NCBI GenBank assembly: GCA_023443925.1
Contig: JAEZSL010000104.1
Location: forward strand, 1 to 22,364
From: Bacillota bacterium
GTDB lineage: Bacteria > Bacillota_A > Clostridia > Lachnospirales > Lachnospiraceae
Direction: 5' to 3'
DNA length: 22,364 nucleotides
The translations under genes and the position numbers were made by a program. Shown piece after piece: positions 1 to 7,229 of this stretch. The notes under the pieces were generated by a model, which had not been told where the DNA came from, made no database searches, and saw nothing but the letters and a program-made list of their open reading frames with translations. The stretch's first letter is position 1. Every line of letters begins with the position of its first letter.

Positions 1-1
1 C

Positions 2-202
2 AACTTTATTACCAAAGCCCAAGGTGTTACAATCCCATCCCTGCTTTTCGGATTACAATTTCTGGTTTACTTTATTGTTACAAACATCGAGAAGAAAAAG
101 GTTGACCATAATAGCGGTAAGATGCAATTAATAATTATTTTAAGTATAATATTATTGCTCCTTACATTTGGAGCAATCCTTTATCTGGTAAATATTAAGT
201 AG
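2..202 (+). CDS. Partial small membrane protein, C-terminal end
   Basis: An open frame enters from the left edge and stops at TAG 200-202, giving 66 visible residues. Two hydrophobic stretches are visible, at about residues 11-28 and 42-63, separated by a charged linker (EKKKVDHNSGK). This is the pattern of a two-helix membrane hairpin ending in a short cytoplasmic or external tail. I do not recognise the family. The next gene, an XRE regulator, starts four bases after the stop. Pairs of a small multi-spanning membrane protein with a compact Cro-like regulator are common in Firmicutes, so the two are probably co-transcribed. The N-terminus is outside the window, so total length and start are unknown. 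Confidence 0.6.
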   Translation, partial: NFITKAQGVTIPSLLFGLQFLVYFIVTNIEKKKVDHNSGKMQLIIILSIILLLLTFGAILYLVNIK

Positions 203-206
203 AAGT

Positions 207-401
207 ATGAAGAATAAAATAAGATTACTACGTAAAGAACAGAAATTCAGACAGGAAGATTTAGCTGCTATGTTAGGTGTCACCAGGCAAACAATAAATG
301 CAATCGAAAATGACAAATATGATCCCACATTGCAATTAGCATTTAATTTAGCAAAAATACTCGGAACAACCGTAGATGGACTTTTCGAACCGAACCCGTG
401 A
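207..401 (+). CDS. XRE/Cro-CI family small transcriptional regulator
   Basis: This is a 64-residue protein made almost entirely of one helix-turn-helix domain (about residues 4-58). The typical core reads RQEDLAAMLGVTRQTINAIE, followed by a NDKYDPTLQLAF helix and a LFE terminus. This is the stand-alone Cro-like type (YozG-like) that binds DNA as a dimer and usually controls its own operon. The start ATG lies four bases after the stop of the upstream membrane protein, with only a weak AGTAGAAG ribosome site, so translational coupling is likely. Which genes it controls cannot be read here. Family assignment is secure; function beyond DNA binding is unknown. Confidence 0.88.
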   Translation: MKNKIRLLRKEQKFRQEDLAAMLGVTRQTINAIENDKYDPTLQLAFNLAKILGTTVDGLFEPNP

Positions 402-868
402 CCCAGGAGCTTTTAGATGAGATTTTCCATCGTTAATAAAGTTATTCTAGGATATAAGAGTCTGGCTTGCCAGACTCTAGTGTTGATACACTTTCAAGAC
501 AGTGAAACTCATAACCTATACGAGAAAAACAGCAGTTTTGGTTTATTAAAATTACGAATAATTCCACGGATGCTTACCTTTAAATGATTCTCCTCCTTAT
601 GATTTGATGATAAAATATGAAATTAAATTAAAGAGTATTTATTAATACACTAATTTTATTGTGTTTTCGCATTCCGGTAATCTGATTAAAACAAGTTATA
701 TCACAAAAATGCAGCTTATGTCAAGTTAACTTTCCATCGCATTTACCCAATTCTTAATAAAGGTGTAACCATTTATTATTACTTACTGACCGGTTCAAAT
801 ATCAATCCCTTATTTAATTTTCACACTAAAGCCCATGCTACCGTGAAGAATAGCCTCTTTTGCTATTC
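402..868. other. Gene-free spacer with one GC-rich hairpin
   Basis: No convincing gene is seen. A 9-bp inverted repeat (AGAGTCTGG / CCAGACTCT, 457-465 and 470-478, loop CTTG) follows the XRE gene and may end its transcript, but it lacks a T tract. A second hairpin, with arms of GAAGAATAGC and its complement (845-854 / 862-871), lies just past the 3' end of the convergent GNAT gene. A strong Shine-Dalgarno-like AAGGAGGAG on the minus strand (590-598) is not followed by a credible coding frame. Confidence 0.5.
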
Positions 869-910
869 TTCTAATGGCTTGCATGTCTTTTGCGAGACTA
901 TTCACACTAA
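869..910 (-). repeat. Dispersed repeat X, copy A (3' end of GNAT gene)
   Basis: This 42-bp segment contains GCGAGACTATTCACACTAA and overlaps the stop codon of the GNAT gene. A close relative lies at 7230-7272, just after the stop of the first lyase gene. The two share the order TTCTAAT, GCATG, CTTTT, GCGAGACTATT and CA(C/T)TAA with only scattered differences. Both copies sit at the 3' end of a minus-strand gene. The role is unknown; a mobile remnant or an mRNA 3'-end element are possibilities. Confidence 0.6.
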
Positions 911-1672
911 ATTCATTTTATCAACAGTCTCTTTGCTTTTAGCCGTCACTTCCACCCAGGCCGGCTTAAAGCCGCTTTTTATCGCATTCCGGACGGATTT
1001 TAGATTAGACCAGGCAACACAATAAAACGGGACTTTTCCTCTGTTTAGTATTTCTATGGCGAGCCTGCTGGTAAGGGCGGATGCAATTCCTTTTCTGCGG
1101 TGTTCCGGCAGTACATCTACACCAATCTGCCACATGGTATCACAATCCGCGGAACATCCGGCAAGACCAACGAGTTTTGTACCGTCATAGGCTCCCACAC
1201 CAAGCACATCTAAATGCTTCCTCATTTCGCAAAGCGCATTGCTCCACTCTGCCTGATATAAAGCCCCAAAATCCTTCTGTTCTAAAATCTTCAAGTTATA
1301 ATCACAAGCAGCTTCCCTAAGGGTATTTACGTCCGGCAGGAAATATTCCGCCATAAAACAGATTTTCATATTATACTTCTGCAACGCATCATCCAACACA
1401 TGGAGGTTCGGCGTTTCAAAGCAATGCTCCATTGGATATTTATTAATATAAGCTTCCACTGCTTCTCTTATTTCAGGATGAACAGATGCTACAACGTTAT
1501 TTCCGTAGGATACCAGGTCACAATAAAAAGGCAGTTCCAGATATTTCCGACAGTCTGGGTTGGGTTCAGAAATAACCACCACATTTTCGCTCTTTTTATA
1601 ATCGTCCCAGTTACAGTTCATATCCACCGCTGATTGCTGCATAGCAATGTCTTGTATCTCTTTATTTGTCAT
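902..1672 (-). CDS. GNAT family N-acetyltransferase
   Basis: The 256-residue protein has a C-terminal GNAT fold. The acetyl-CoA-binding motif A is visible as VDVLPEHRRKGIASALT (about residues 186-202), preceded by the beta-strand GLAGCSADCDTMWQIG and followed by the motif-B-like FYCVAWSNLKSVRNAIKSGF. The N-terminal half (about 1-120) has no motif I recognise, so the acceptor substrate cannot be named. The ATG start is preceded by AGAGG at suitable spacing. The gene stands about 600 bp downstream of hutD, separated by a small transcription unit and a seven-hairpin array, so it is probably not a simple member of the hut-like operon. Family assignment is firm; physiological role unknown. Confidence 0.87.
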   Translation of the reverse strand: MTNKEIQDIAMQQSAVDMNCNWDDYKKSENVVVISEPNPDCRKYLELPFYCDLVSYGNNVVASVHPEIREAVEAYINKYPMEHCFETPNLHVLDDALQKYNMKICFMAEYFLPDVNTLREAACDYNLKILEQKDFGALYQAEWSNALCEMRKHLDVLGVGAYDGTKLVGLAGCSADCDTMWQIGVDVLPEHRRKGIASALTSRLAIEILNRGKVPFYCVAWSNLKSVRNAIKSGFKPAWVEVTAKSKETVDKMNLV

Positions 1673-1687
1673 TTTAACCTCTATTCT

Positions 1688-1916
1688 TGCACACGCTCTT
1701 TGTGCATATCAAGTTTGTGGTGCGCAAGCACAAACTTGCGGTTGAAAAATTTATTTTTCAACCTAACTCCCATCTGTGCGCCTAAGCGCACATATAAATC
1801 AAGATGTTGAAAAACTGTATTTCGTTTTTTCAACCTAACCTCTTTCCTGAATATTTAATCTTCGATTAAATATTCGATAATCAGTAGTTGAAAAAACAGC
1901 TTTTCGTTTTTTCAAC
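1688..1916. repeat. Array of seven consecutive hairpins (repeat Y, copy A)
   Basis: Seven inverted repeats follow one another with short spacers. They are TGCACA/TGTGCA (1688-1706), CAAGTTTGTG/CACAAACTTG (1710-1738), GTTGAAAAAT/ATTTTTCAAC (1741-1762), TGTGCGC/GCGCACA (1775-1792), GTTGAAAAA/TTTTTCAAC (1806-1834), GAATATTTAATC/GATTAAATATTC (1849-1875) and GTTGAAAAAAC/GTTTTTTCAAC (1887-1916). Three share the GTTGAAAAA stem and the flank CCTAA. Read on the minus strand, the array forms the leader of the GNAT gene and ends about 15 bases before its start. Part of the array recurs near 6998-7100. Confidence 0.8.
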
Positions 1917-2061
1917 CTAAAGTCCTCCATTTATTTGCAAACTCAATGGTTTGGTATCTGTCATTCCGGTAACGGAGACCTCCCCTAACACGGCTGCATG
2001 CTATACTGCCTAGAAAAATGTCTCATCGCATTATTAGGTTATCCCTATATTTAATGCAAAT

Positions 2062-2093
2062 AAAAAAGTACTTCCGTAAAATACAGAAATACT
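2062..2093 (-). terminator. Rho-independent terminator of the 25-residue unit
   Basis: On the minus strand a 12-bp stem (AGTATTTCTGTA with TACGGAAGTACT, two G-U pairs, tight loop) is followed directly by a run of six T. It lies 18 bases after the stop of the small ORF at 2111-2188. It could also act as an attenuator for the GNAT gene further down. Confidence 0.75.
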
Positions 2094-2110
2094 TCTCATT
2101 CATGATCATT

Positions 2111-2188
2111 TTATTTACGGTAATCAGATTGTAGTAGTGATTGATAAATATTTCTGCTTAATCTATTTGCTAATATGAAAGCTTTCAT
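2111..2188 (-). CDS. 25-residue small protein or leader peptide
   Basis: This minus-strand ORF has its own promoter, ribosome site and terminator, so it forms a complete miniature transcription unit. The start ATG is preceded by AAAGGCAGGTG (2195-2205). The peptide begins MKAFILANRLSRN and is basic with a mildly amphipathic middle. It has no cysteines and no run of one amino-acid codon that would mark a classical attenuation leader. The start codon lies inside a perfect 18-bp palindrome (2173-2190), which could hide the start or act as an operator. It sits between hutD and the GNAT gene. I recognise no family; it could equally be a structured small RNA with an incidental ORF. Confidence 0.5.
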   Translation of the reverse strand: MKAFILANRLSRNIYQSLLQSDYRK

Positions 2189-2223
2189 ATCAATCACCTG
2201 CCTTTCAATCCGGATATATATTT

Positions 2224-2252
2224 ATTATACCAGAAATCAGACCAATCTTCAA
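2224..2252 (-). promoter_or_regulatory. Sigma-A-type promoter for the small ORF unit
   Basis: On the minus strand, TTGAAG (2247-2252) and TATAAT (2224-2229) are separated by exactly 17 bp. The -10 box matches consensus perfectly. Transcription would start near 2217, upstream of the 25-residue ORF. Confidence 0.8.
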
Positions 2253-2280
2253 CCAAATATTGTTAATTTTATATCTATTT

Positions 2281-2895
2281 TCATCCGGTAACACTAACTT
2301 CCGTCTTAATAATCTGTACCGTAGTTTCCGATGTGTTTTCAATAATTACTCCGACTACCCCATCTTCTTTTCCCACTTCCACAGCCAGAGTTTCCTTTTC
2401 CTTTATCAGGTACTTTGTATATCCGTCGGATAAGGTAATCTGACCCGGGCCTGACAGGTACAATAGGAGAAAATATTTTCCCGGATCCTGTCTGCATAGG
2501 GCTATGTTTTCTTTTTCTCCGGACGGGAGGTTAATCAAAGTTAGAATTCCCTCTGCCGATGCTGTGGTCATAAGATTAAAATCTCTCACTATGCCTTCAC
2601 TTTTGGTATCCCATTCCCCTAAAAAAGCTTCCTGATCGCCAGGCTGTAAACATTTTCCCTTAATCCCATTGTGATCCAGTCTTACACTGCCGTTTAAAAC
2701 CATGAGCTTTCTTTGTATTCCTGGCAGCTTTGTAAATACGGAGGTGTCCTTATCGACGGTAGCCGTACTGATACGGAAACTGAAACTTCTGTCCGTATAA
2801 CTGCCGTCTTTTGGATATATATATAATTCTGTTGTATCTCCGCCGCTCCACCTGGATACCGTGTATTGTTTTTGATTTAATACTTCAACGTTCAA
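2281..2895 (-). CDS. hutD: HutD family protein
   Basis: The 204-residue protein begins with the HutD signature, a WSGGDTTELYIYP segment (about residues 17-29) followed by FSFRISTATVDKDTSVFTKLPG and a KLMVLNGSVRL strand, typical of this double-cupin-like family. HutD is found with histidine-utilisation genes. Its biochemical role is not settled; ligand binding or a governing role in histidine catabolism has been suggested. The start is TTG at 2895, preceded by AAGGAG lying inside the end of hutI, so the two genes overlap by 11 bases and are translationally coupled. It is the last gene of the hut-like operon. Length is normal for the family, and no key feature appears missing. Confidence 0.85.
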   Translation of the reverse strand: MNVEVLNQKQYTVSRWSGGDTTELYIYPKDGSYTDRSFSFRISTATVDKDTSVFTKLPGIQRKLMVLNGSVRLDHNGIKGKCLQPGDQEAFLGEWDTKSEGIVRDFNLMTTASAEGILTLINLPSGEKENIALCRQDPGKYFLLLYLSGPGQITLSDGYTKYLIKEKETLAVEVGKEDGVVGVIIENTSETTVQIIKTEVSVTG

Positions 2896-4135
2896 ATACG
2901 ATGTCTCCTTTCTTAATTACCTTTTCGACCACATTACCTCCGGTATGGTAAACTAAAAATTCATAACTGGGGAATGACAGTAGATTGATATCTGCCTTTT
3001 TTCCGGCTTCAATGCTGCCAATCTCTTTTTCCAGACCCAGCGCTGCCGCACCGTTTATTGTAATTGCAGTCAGGGTTTCATTCAGAGTCATTTTCATATG
3101 TATGGCTGCCAGGGCTAACATTAAGGGAATGGAATTTGAAAAACAACTGCCCGGATTAAAATCACTGGCCAACGCCACACCGCAGCCGCTGTCTATGATT
3201 TTCCTTGCCGGTGCATAAGGCTTATTCAGGCAGAAAGCCGTATTGGGAAGCAGGGTTGCGACAACCTGATTCCTCTTTAATGCCTCAATACTTTCATCCG
3301 AGGTCATCAGTAAATGATCCGCAGAGACTGCACCCAGTTCACCAGCTAATTTACCGCCCCCTAAATTCACAATTTCATCTGCATGGATTTTGATCCGAAA
3401 GCCCATTTCTTTCGCAGCAGCCAGTAACCTTCTTGATTGTTCTATGGAAAATACGCTCTTCTCACAAAAAACATCACAGAAAACTGCCAGATTTTCATCT
3501 TTTACAGCCGGCAGTACCTTCTGGATCATAAAATCAATATATTCCTCAGCCTTTCCTTGATATTCTGCGGGAACAGCATGTGCCCCAAGATAGGTGGCAA
3601 CAATATCCACCGGCTGTAATTCATTTAATTTCTTCATAGCCTGAAGCTGTTTGATTTCACAAAAGTCATCAAGTCCATAGCCGCTTTTCCCCTCCACTGT
3701 GGTAATTCCCTGGGAAAGCATATGGGATAGTCTGGTCCTGCCAAGCGTTGTCAATTCTTCCAACCCGGTCTCTCTGGTGGCATTTACGCTGGCCTGAATT
3801 CCACCGCCCATTTTCATAATATCCATATATCCGGCTCCCCCCAGTCTAGCCATAAATTCCTGGGGTCTATAACCTCCGAATATAAAATGGGTATGGGAAT
3901 CCACAAATCCCGGCACCGCACACTTACCGGTACCGTCAATTACACGGCAATCCCGGTCATCACCAATATACTGCAATACCTGATCTGTAGTCCCAACCAG
4001 TCTAATTTCTTCCTCTTCAATATAAATTGCACCATCTGACAAGAGTTTGATATCATTCATAGCCTTTCCTGATTTTAAAGAACAACCGACAGGCGTTGCT
4101 ATCTGACTCAGGTGCGTGATTAATAACCGTTTCAT
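2885..4135 (-). CDS. hutI: Imidazolonepropionase (HutI) or close relative
   Basis: The 416-residue amidohydrolase-superfamily enzyme classically opens the ring of 4-imidazolone-5-propionate to formiminoglutamate. Metal and substrate motifs are in place: DSHTHFIFGG (His81, His83), Arg90, KSGYGL (Tyr153), YLGAHAVP (His186), KIHADE (His251, Glu254), SADH (His274) and ASDFNPG (Asp325, Asn327). The length and motif order match ordinary HutI closely. The start ATG follows AAAGGATGG at about 10 bases. In this urocanase-less cluster it could instead hydrolyse the related ring of hydantoin- or thiohydantoin-propionate; that is inference. Transcription may be partly independent, because a 255-bp spacer with a hairpin and a 21-codon ORF separates it from the upstream gene. 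Confidence 0.9.
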   Translation of the reverse strand: MKRLLITHLSQIATPVGCSLKSGKAMNDIKLLSDGAIYIEEEEIRLVGTTDQVLQYIGDDRDCRVIDGTGKCAVPGFVDSHTHFIFGGYRPQEFMARLGGAGYMDIMKMGGGIQASVNATRETGLEELTTLGRTRLSHMLSQGITTVEGKSGYGLDDFCEIKQLQAMKKLNELQPVDIVATYLGAHAVPAEYQGKAEEYIDFMIQKVLPAVKDENLAVFCDVFCEKSVFSIEQSRRLLAAAKEMGFRIKIHADEIVNLGGGKLAGELGAVSADHLLMTSDESIEALKRNQVVATLLPNTAFCLNKPYAPARKIIDSGCGVALASDFNPGSCFSNSIPLMLALAAIHMKMTLNETLTAITINGAAALGLEKEIGSIEAGKKADINLLSFPSYEFLVYHTGGNVVEKVIKKGDIVFER

Positions 4136-4278
4136 AAAGCTGCCATCCTTTCTGAATTAATGATTCCTGTATTGGAATGTTATTATTTTAATTTTAAATA
4201 AGGTATATCAAAGCATGTGTTTGTTCCTATCGATTATTCGGATTCGCCTGCTGAATAATACGAAATCTATGTTGGTAC

Positions 4279-4344
4279 TTACCGTATGGTAGCTTCTGTT
4301 TCCTCTATTCGCCCCAGCATAGCTGAGGAATTAAGTTTTTCCAT
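4279..4344 (-). CDS. Possible 21-residue ORF between the amidohydrolase and hutI
   Basis: A short minus-strand ORF beginning MEKLNSSAMLGRIEETE is preceded by AAAGGA seven bases from its ATG. That ribosome site lies in the 3' arm of an AGTCCTTTA / TAAAGGACT hairpin (4350-4378), so folding would mask it. This suggests a leader peptide or a decayed gene fragment. No family is recognised and the call is weak. Confidence 0.3.
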   Translation of the reverse strand: MEKLNSSAMLGRIEETEATIR

Positions 4345-4349
4345 TTAGA

Positions 4350-4378
4350 AGTCCTTTATATTAGGTTTTTAAAGGACT
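4350..4378 (-). promoter_or_regulatory. Hairpin just after the HutF-like gene
   Basis: Perfect 9-bp arms AGTCCTTTA (4350-4358) and TAAAGGACT (4370-4378) enclose an 11-base loop, starting 12 bases beyond the stop of the amidohydrolase gene. There is no T run, so it is a poor Rho-independent terminator. It may be a processing site, or may mask the AAAGGA ribosome site of the following 21-codon ORF. Confidence 0.5.
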
Positions 4379-4390
4379 AAATACAACAGA

Positions 4391-5725
4391 TCAAGCGCCG
4401 ATTTCTTTCATAATATTCCGAACCTTTGCAATAATCTCTGCTTCTGGTATTGTTTTTACTGTTCCGCCGTCTACCGTAGTCTTTCCGTTTACAACTACCC
4501 TTTCTATGGCTGAAGGCTGCATAGAATAAACAATATTTGGCAGCAGTTGTTCGCAGGATTCCGATAAAGGCTGCATAGACATATCCTTTAGCTTAATCCC
4601 AACAAAGTCGGCCTGTAATCCCGCCTTTATCTCTCCCACCGGCAGTCCCAGGAGTTTTCCGCCGCTTTTGGTACCCATATCGAATGCATCCTTATAATTT
4701 AAGCACATGGCATCACAAGTTTTCGCTTTCTGCAGCAGGGAAACCATGCGCATTTCTTCAAATACACTGATACGGTTGTTGCTGCAGGCTCCATCCGAAC
4801 CTAAACCAATCAGTACCTTACTTGCCATCATCTTTGGGATATCTGTGATACCGTCTGCCAGGAACATATTGCTGGAGGGGCAATAGGCAAGAGAACTTCC
4901 TCTGGCTCCCAGAAGTTCTATTTCATGAGGCTCCAGCCATACCCCGTGGATTATCGTCATAGACTCATCTACAACACCAAGTTTATCCAGGAACTCCACT
5001 GTCCGCAATCCACCCTGCTCTTCCATAACCTGCTTAACTTCAAAAGGCTCTTCTGCGACATGGATATGAAAACCAGTCCCCAGCCTCCTTGCCAGCTCAT
5101 GGCCAGCCTGGATCATCTCCGGGGTGGCTGCATGAAGGCTGTGAGGTGCCGGTATGACCTTTACCATATTATTTTTACCGTTGTATTTCAGAGCCAGATA
5201 TTCGGTGTGTTCCACAGCCTGGGCTTTTGTTTCCACATAGCCCTTGGGTGCCCCCTGCCAGTCATACATGGTTCTTGCAAGTACTAGACGGATTCCTATA
5301 TCCTTCGCTGCCTGTATAATCATTTCGTCACTGTCCGTTCCGAAATTATGGAGATAGAAGAAGTCACTGACCGTAGTAACCCCGTATTTCATCATTTCCC
5401 CAAATGCAAATACCGCACCGCCATAGATATGTTCTTTTTTAAAACGGCCGGAATATTTATAGAGGGCATTGTCCCTCCACTCCAGAAAAGGCCGGTCACA
5501 GGAGAGGCCTCTAAGTAAACTCTGAAAACAGTGATTATGTACATTAACCGTTCCCGGTATCATAACCAGGTCAGACCAGTCGTTTCGGATGGCTTTAGGA
5601 TACTTTTCTGTTAAAGTGTCATAGGAGGCTACTTCCGTAATTGCACCGTTTTGTACCGCAACGCCGTAATTCTTTTCAAATTTATCTTCTGTATAAACGT
5701 AATCCGGTTTAAATATCGTAATCAT
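4391..5725 (-). CDS. HutF-like amidohydrolase (formimidoylglutamate deiminase-type)
   Basis: The 444-residue amidohydrolase is of the deaminase/chlorohydrolase branch. Metal ligands are visible as NVHNHCFQ (His63, His65), FHIHVAEE (His222), TIIHG (His260) and GLGSDG (Asp311). Gln68, the FFYLH segment (Tyr124) and PHSLHAATP (His195) resemble the active-site blocks of HutF, which converts formiminoglutamate to formylglutamate plus ammonia. Where I recall an arginine and a serine in Pseudomonas HutF (SLRAVTP, GSDSH), this protein has His198 and Gly312. It may therefore have another substrate, such as a hydantoin or thiohydantoin. The start ATG overlaps the M20 stop as ATGA, with AAGGAG upstream, so the two are coupled. 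Exact substrate uncertain. Confidence 0.75.
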   Translation of the reverse strand: MITIFKPDYVYTEDKFEKNYGVAVQNGAITEVASYDTLTEKYPKAIRNDWSDLVMIPGTVNVHNHCFQSLLRGLSCDRPFLEWRDNALYKYSGRFKKEHIYGGAVFAFGEMMKYGVTTVSDFFYLHNFGTDSDEMIIQAAKDIGIRLVLARTMYDWQGAPKGYVETKAQAVEHTEYLALKYNGKNNMVKVIPAPHSLHAATPEMIQAGHELARRLGTGFHIHVAEEPFEVKQVMEEQGGLRTVEFLDKLGVVDESMTIIHGVWLEPHEIELLGARGSSLAYCPSSNMFLADGITDIPKMMASKVLIGLGSDGACSNNRISVFEEMRMVSLLQKAKTCDAMCLNYKDAFDMGTKSGGKLLGLPVGEIKAGLQADFVGIKLKDMSMQPLSESCEQLLPNIVYSMQPSAIERVVVNGKTTVDGGTVKTIPEAEIIAKVRNIMKEIGA

Positions 5726-6984
5726 ACATCCAGCTCCTTATCTAAAATCAGCAATGCATTCATCATGGCATTTACTGTATGTTCAATATCTTCTATCCGG
5801 CTGTTTTCATCCGGGCAGTGGCTTTTGCCGCCGATACTCTGGGTAAATATCATGCCTGCTCTGGTTACCCGCTGCATATTGGCTGCATCATGGCCTGCCA
5901 TACTGACATAGTTGTAAACCGGCTGGTTTAAAGACCGGATTCCCTGCCTTATGGCTTCCTGTACCGTTTCATCCATGGGCATAGCCGGCTGGTCCAGATT
6001 TAATTTTCTCTCGATTTTTACTTTTCTGCGGTCTTCTATTTCCTGAACCACCTTGGTCAGTCTGTTGGTAATACCTGTTACAATCTCCGGAATACAGGTC
6101 CTTATCTCCAGTACCAGTTCCACTTTTCCCGGGATATTGCTGACTGCATTTGGATAAACCACCAGATAACCGATAGTGCCCACAACCTCAGGCGAATTAA
6201 CCTCCTTAAGTAATTTCTCGAACTCCAGATTGAGTTCACTGGCTGCCAGCAAAGCATCCTGGCGGTCCTGCATTATAGTGGTACCGCCGTGATTTGCGTC
6301 CCCGGTTACGGTAATATTCTCCCGGTAGATTCCTGTAATACAGGTCACGTTGGCACTGGATTCCCTGGTGGTAAACAATCTTTTTCCCTGTTCAATATGA
6401 AGTTCCATAAAGGCACTGACATCACCGGGTTTTATCAGAATAGTATCCGCAAGCTCTATATTACCGCCGATCTGTTCAATACAGGAAGCCAGTGAACTGT
6501 TGTCGATATGGCTCTTAAGCTTTTGTAAATCCCCTTTCCCTAAACGGCCGGACAATACTTTACTGCCAAGAGTCGAAACATTGTAGGGATTTGGTTCTTC
6601 CCCCGTAAAGGATACGACTTCAATGGGGTGTCTGGTTTTTATATTATTTTCAATCAGAGTTTCTAAAATTTCGGTTGCCCCCAGAACGCCTAAAGCTCCG
6701 TCATACATTCCTCCGTTTGGCACCGCATCATGATGGGAACCAATTACAATTGGCGGCAGCTTATTCTCCGCACTGCCCTCTCCTTCTCTTCTTACCCAGA
6801 GATTGGCTATGGCATCAATCCGTACCGGAATGCCGGTTCTGGTCTCCCAATAATGAATAAGCCATTCCCGTGCCTGCCGGTCGGCCTCGCTTCCTAAGGC
6901 ACGGTCAATCCCTCCGTTTTCATTTTTACCTATTTCAGCTAGTTCAAATAGATTCCGCTCAAGCCTTTCTATATTAATTTTCAT
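5722..6984 (-). CDS. M20 family zinc hydrolase, N-carbamoyl-L-amino acid hydrolase type
   Basis: The 420-residue metallo-amidase belongs to the hydantoinase/carbamoylase group of M20, which includes N-carbamoyl-L-amino acid hydrolase and allantoate amidohydrolase. Visible blocks are GSHHDAVPNGGMYDGALGV (metal His and Asp), SFTGEEPNPY (catalytic Glu pair), ELHIEQG, GDANHGGTT (dimerisation-domain His) and SMAGHDAANM. Length is typical. The family hydrolyses N-carbamoyl, and in some cases N-formyl, amino acids. In this cluster it would fit N-carbamoylglutamate or N-formylglutamate to glutamate, replacing HutG, which is absent. A strong AGGAAGGAGG precedes the ATG and lies at the edge of a dispersed repeat. 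Downstream it overlaps the HutF-like gene by four bases. Confidence 0.85.
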   Translation of the reverse strand: MKINIERLERNLFELAEIGKNENGGIDRALGSEADRQAREWLIHYWETRTGIPVRIDAIANLWVRREGEGSAENKLPPIVIGSHHDAVPNGGMYDGALGVLGATEILETLIENNIKTRHPIEVVSFTGEEPNPYNVSTLGSKVLSGRLGKGDLQKLKSHIDNSSLASCIEQIGGNIELADTILIKPGDVSAFMELHIEQGKRLFTTRESSANVTCITGIYRENITVTGDANHGGTTIMQDRQDALLAASELNLEFEKLLKEVNSPEVVGTIGYLVVYPNAVSNIPGKVELVLEIRTCIPEIVTGITNRLTKVVQEIEDRRKVKIERKLNLDQPAMPMDETVQEAIRQGIRSLNQPVYNYVSMAGHDAANMQRVTRAGMIFTQSIGGKSHCPDENSRIEDIEHTVNAMMNALLILDKELDV

Positions 6985-6997
6985 AAATACCTCCTTC

Positions 6998-7100
6998 CTG
7001 AATATACTTTTCTTCGATTAAATATTCGTTAATCAGTAGTTGAAAAACAACCTTTTTTTCAACCTACCTCACATATGTACACTTAGGAGCACATATAGCA
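6998..7100. repeat. Repeat Y, copy B, upstream of the M20 gene
   Basis: This segment repeats the core of the 1775-1916 array: a TTCCTGAATAT block, CTTCGATTAAATATTCG, TAATCAGTAGTTGAAAAA, a TTTTTTTCAACCTA arm (hairpin 7039-7063), then TTAGGAGCACATATA. The mirror arm of the GATTAAATATTC hairpin is degenerate here. Read on the minus strand, the CAGGAAGGAGG end of the repeat is the ribosome-binding site of the M20 gene. Confidence 0.75.
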
Positions 7101-7229
7101 GGGATTTTGTAAACATAAATTTTTTTAACCCAGCTTCTATTGCGTAATGCATTTGTTCACGGATGTGTTCTCTCACAGAATAAATGGTGAAAGAACCAAT
7201 ATATGGCATATCTTTCTATTATTAATTTT

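Noticed and set aside
442..567. A 41-codon minus-strand ORF starting at GTG, downstream of an AAGGAGGAG sequence
   Set aside because: The strong ribosome site is too far from the GTG, the composition is not protein-like, and the ORF reads through a hairpin.
1400..1792. CRISPR array or insertion-sequence ends in the hairpin-rich stretch
   Set aside because: Hairpins differ in sequence and spacing, no regular repeat-spacer period exists, and no cas or transposase gene is present.
1918..1993. A minus-strand frame reading EVSVTG, echoing the HutD C-terminus (TEVSVTG), as a decayed second hutD copy
   Set aside because: Only six residues match, the codons differ at several bases, upstream codons include stops, and the DNA forms an imperfect hairpin that explains the pattern equally well.
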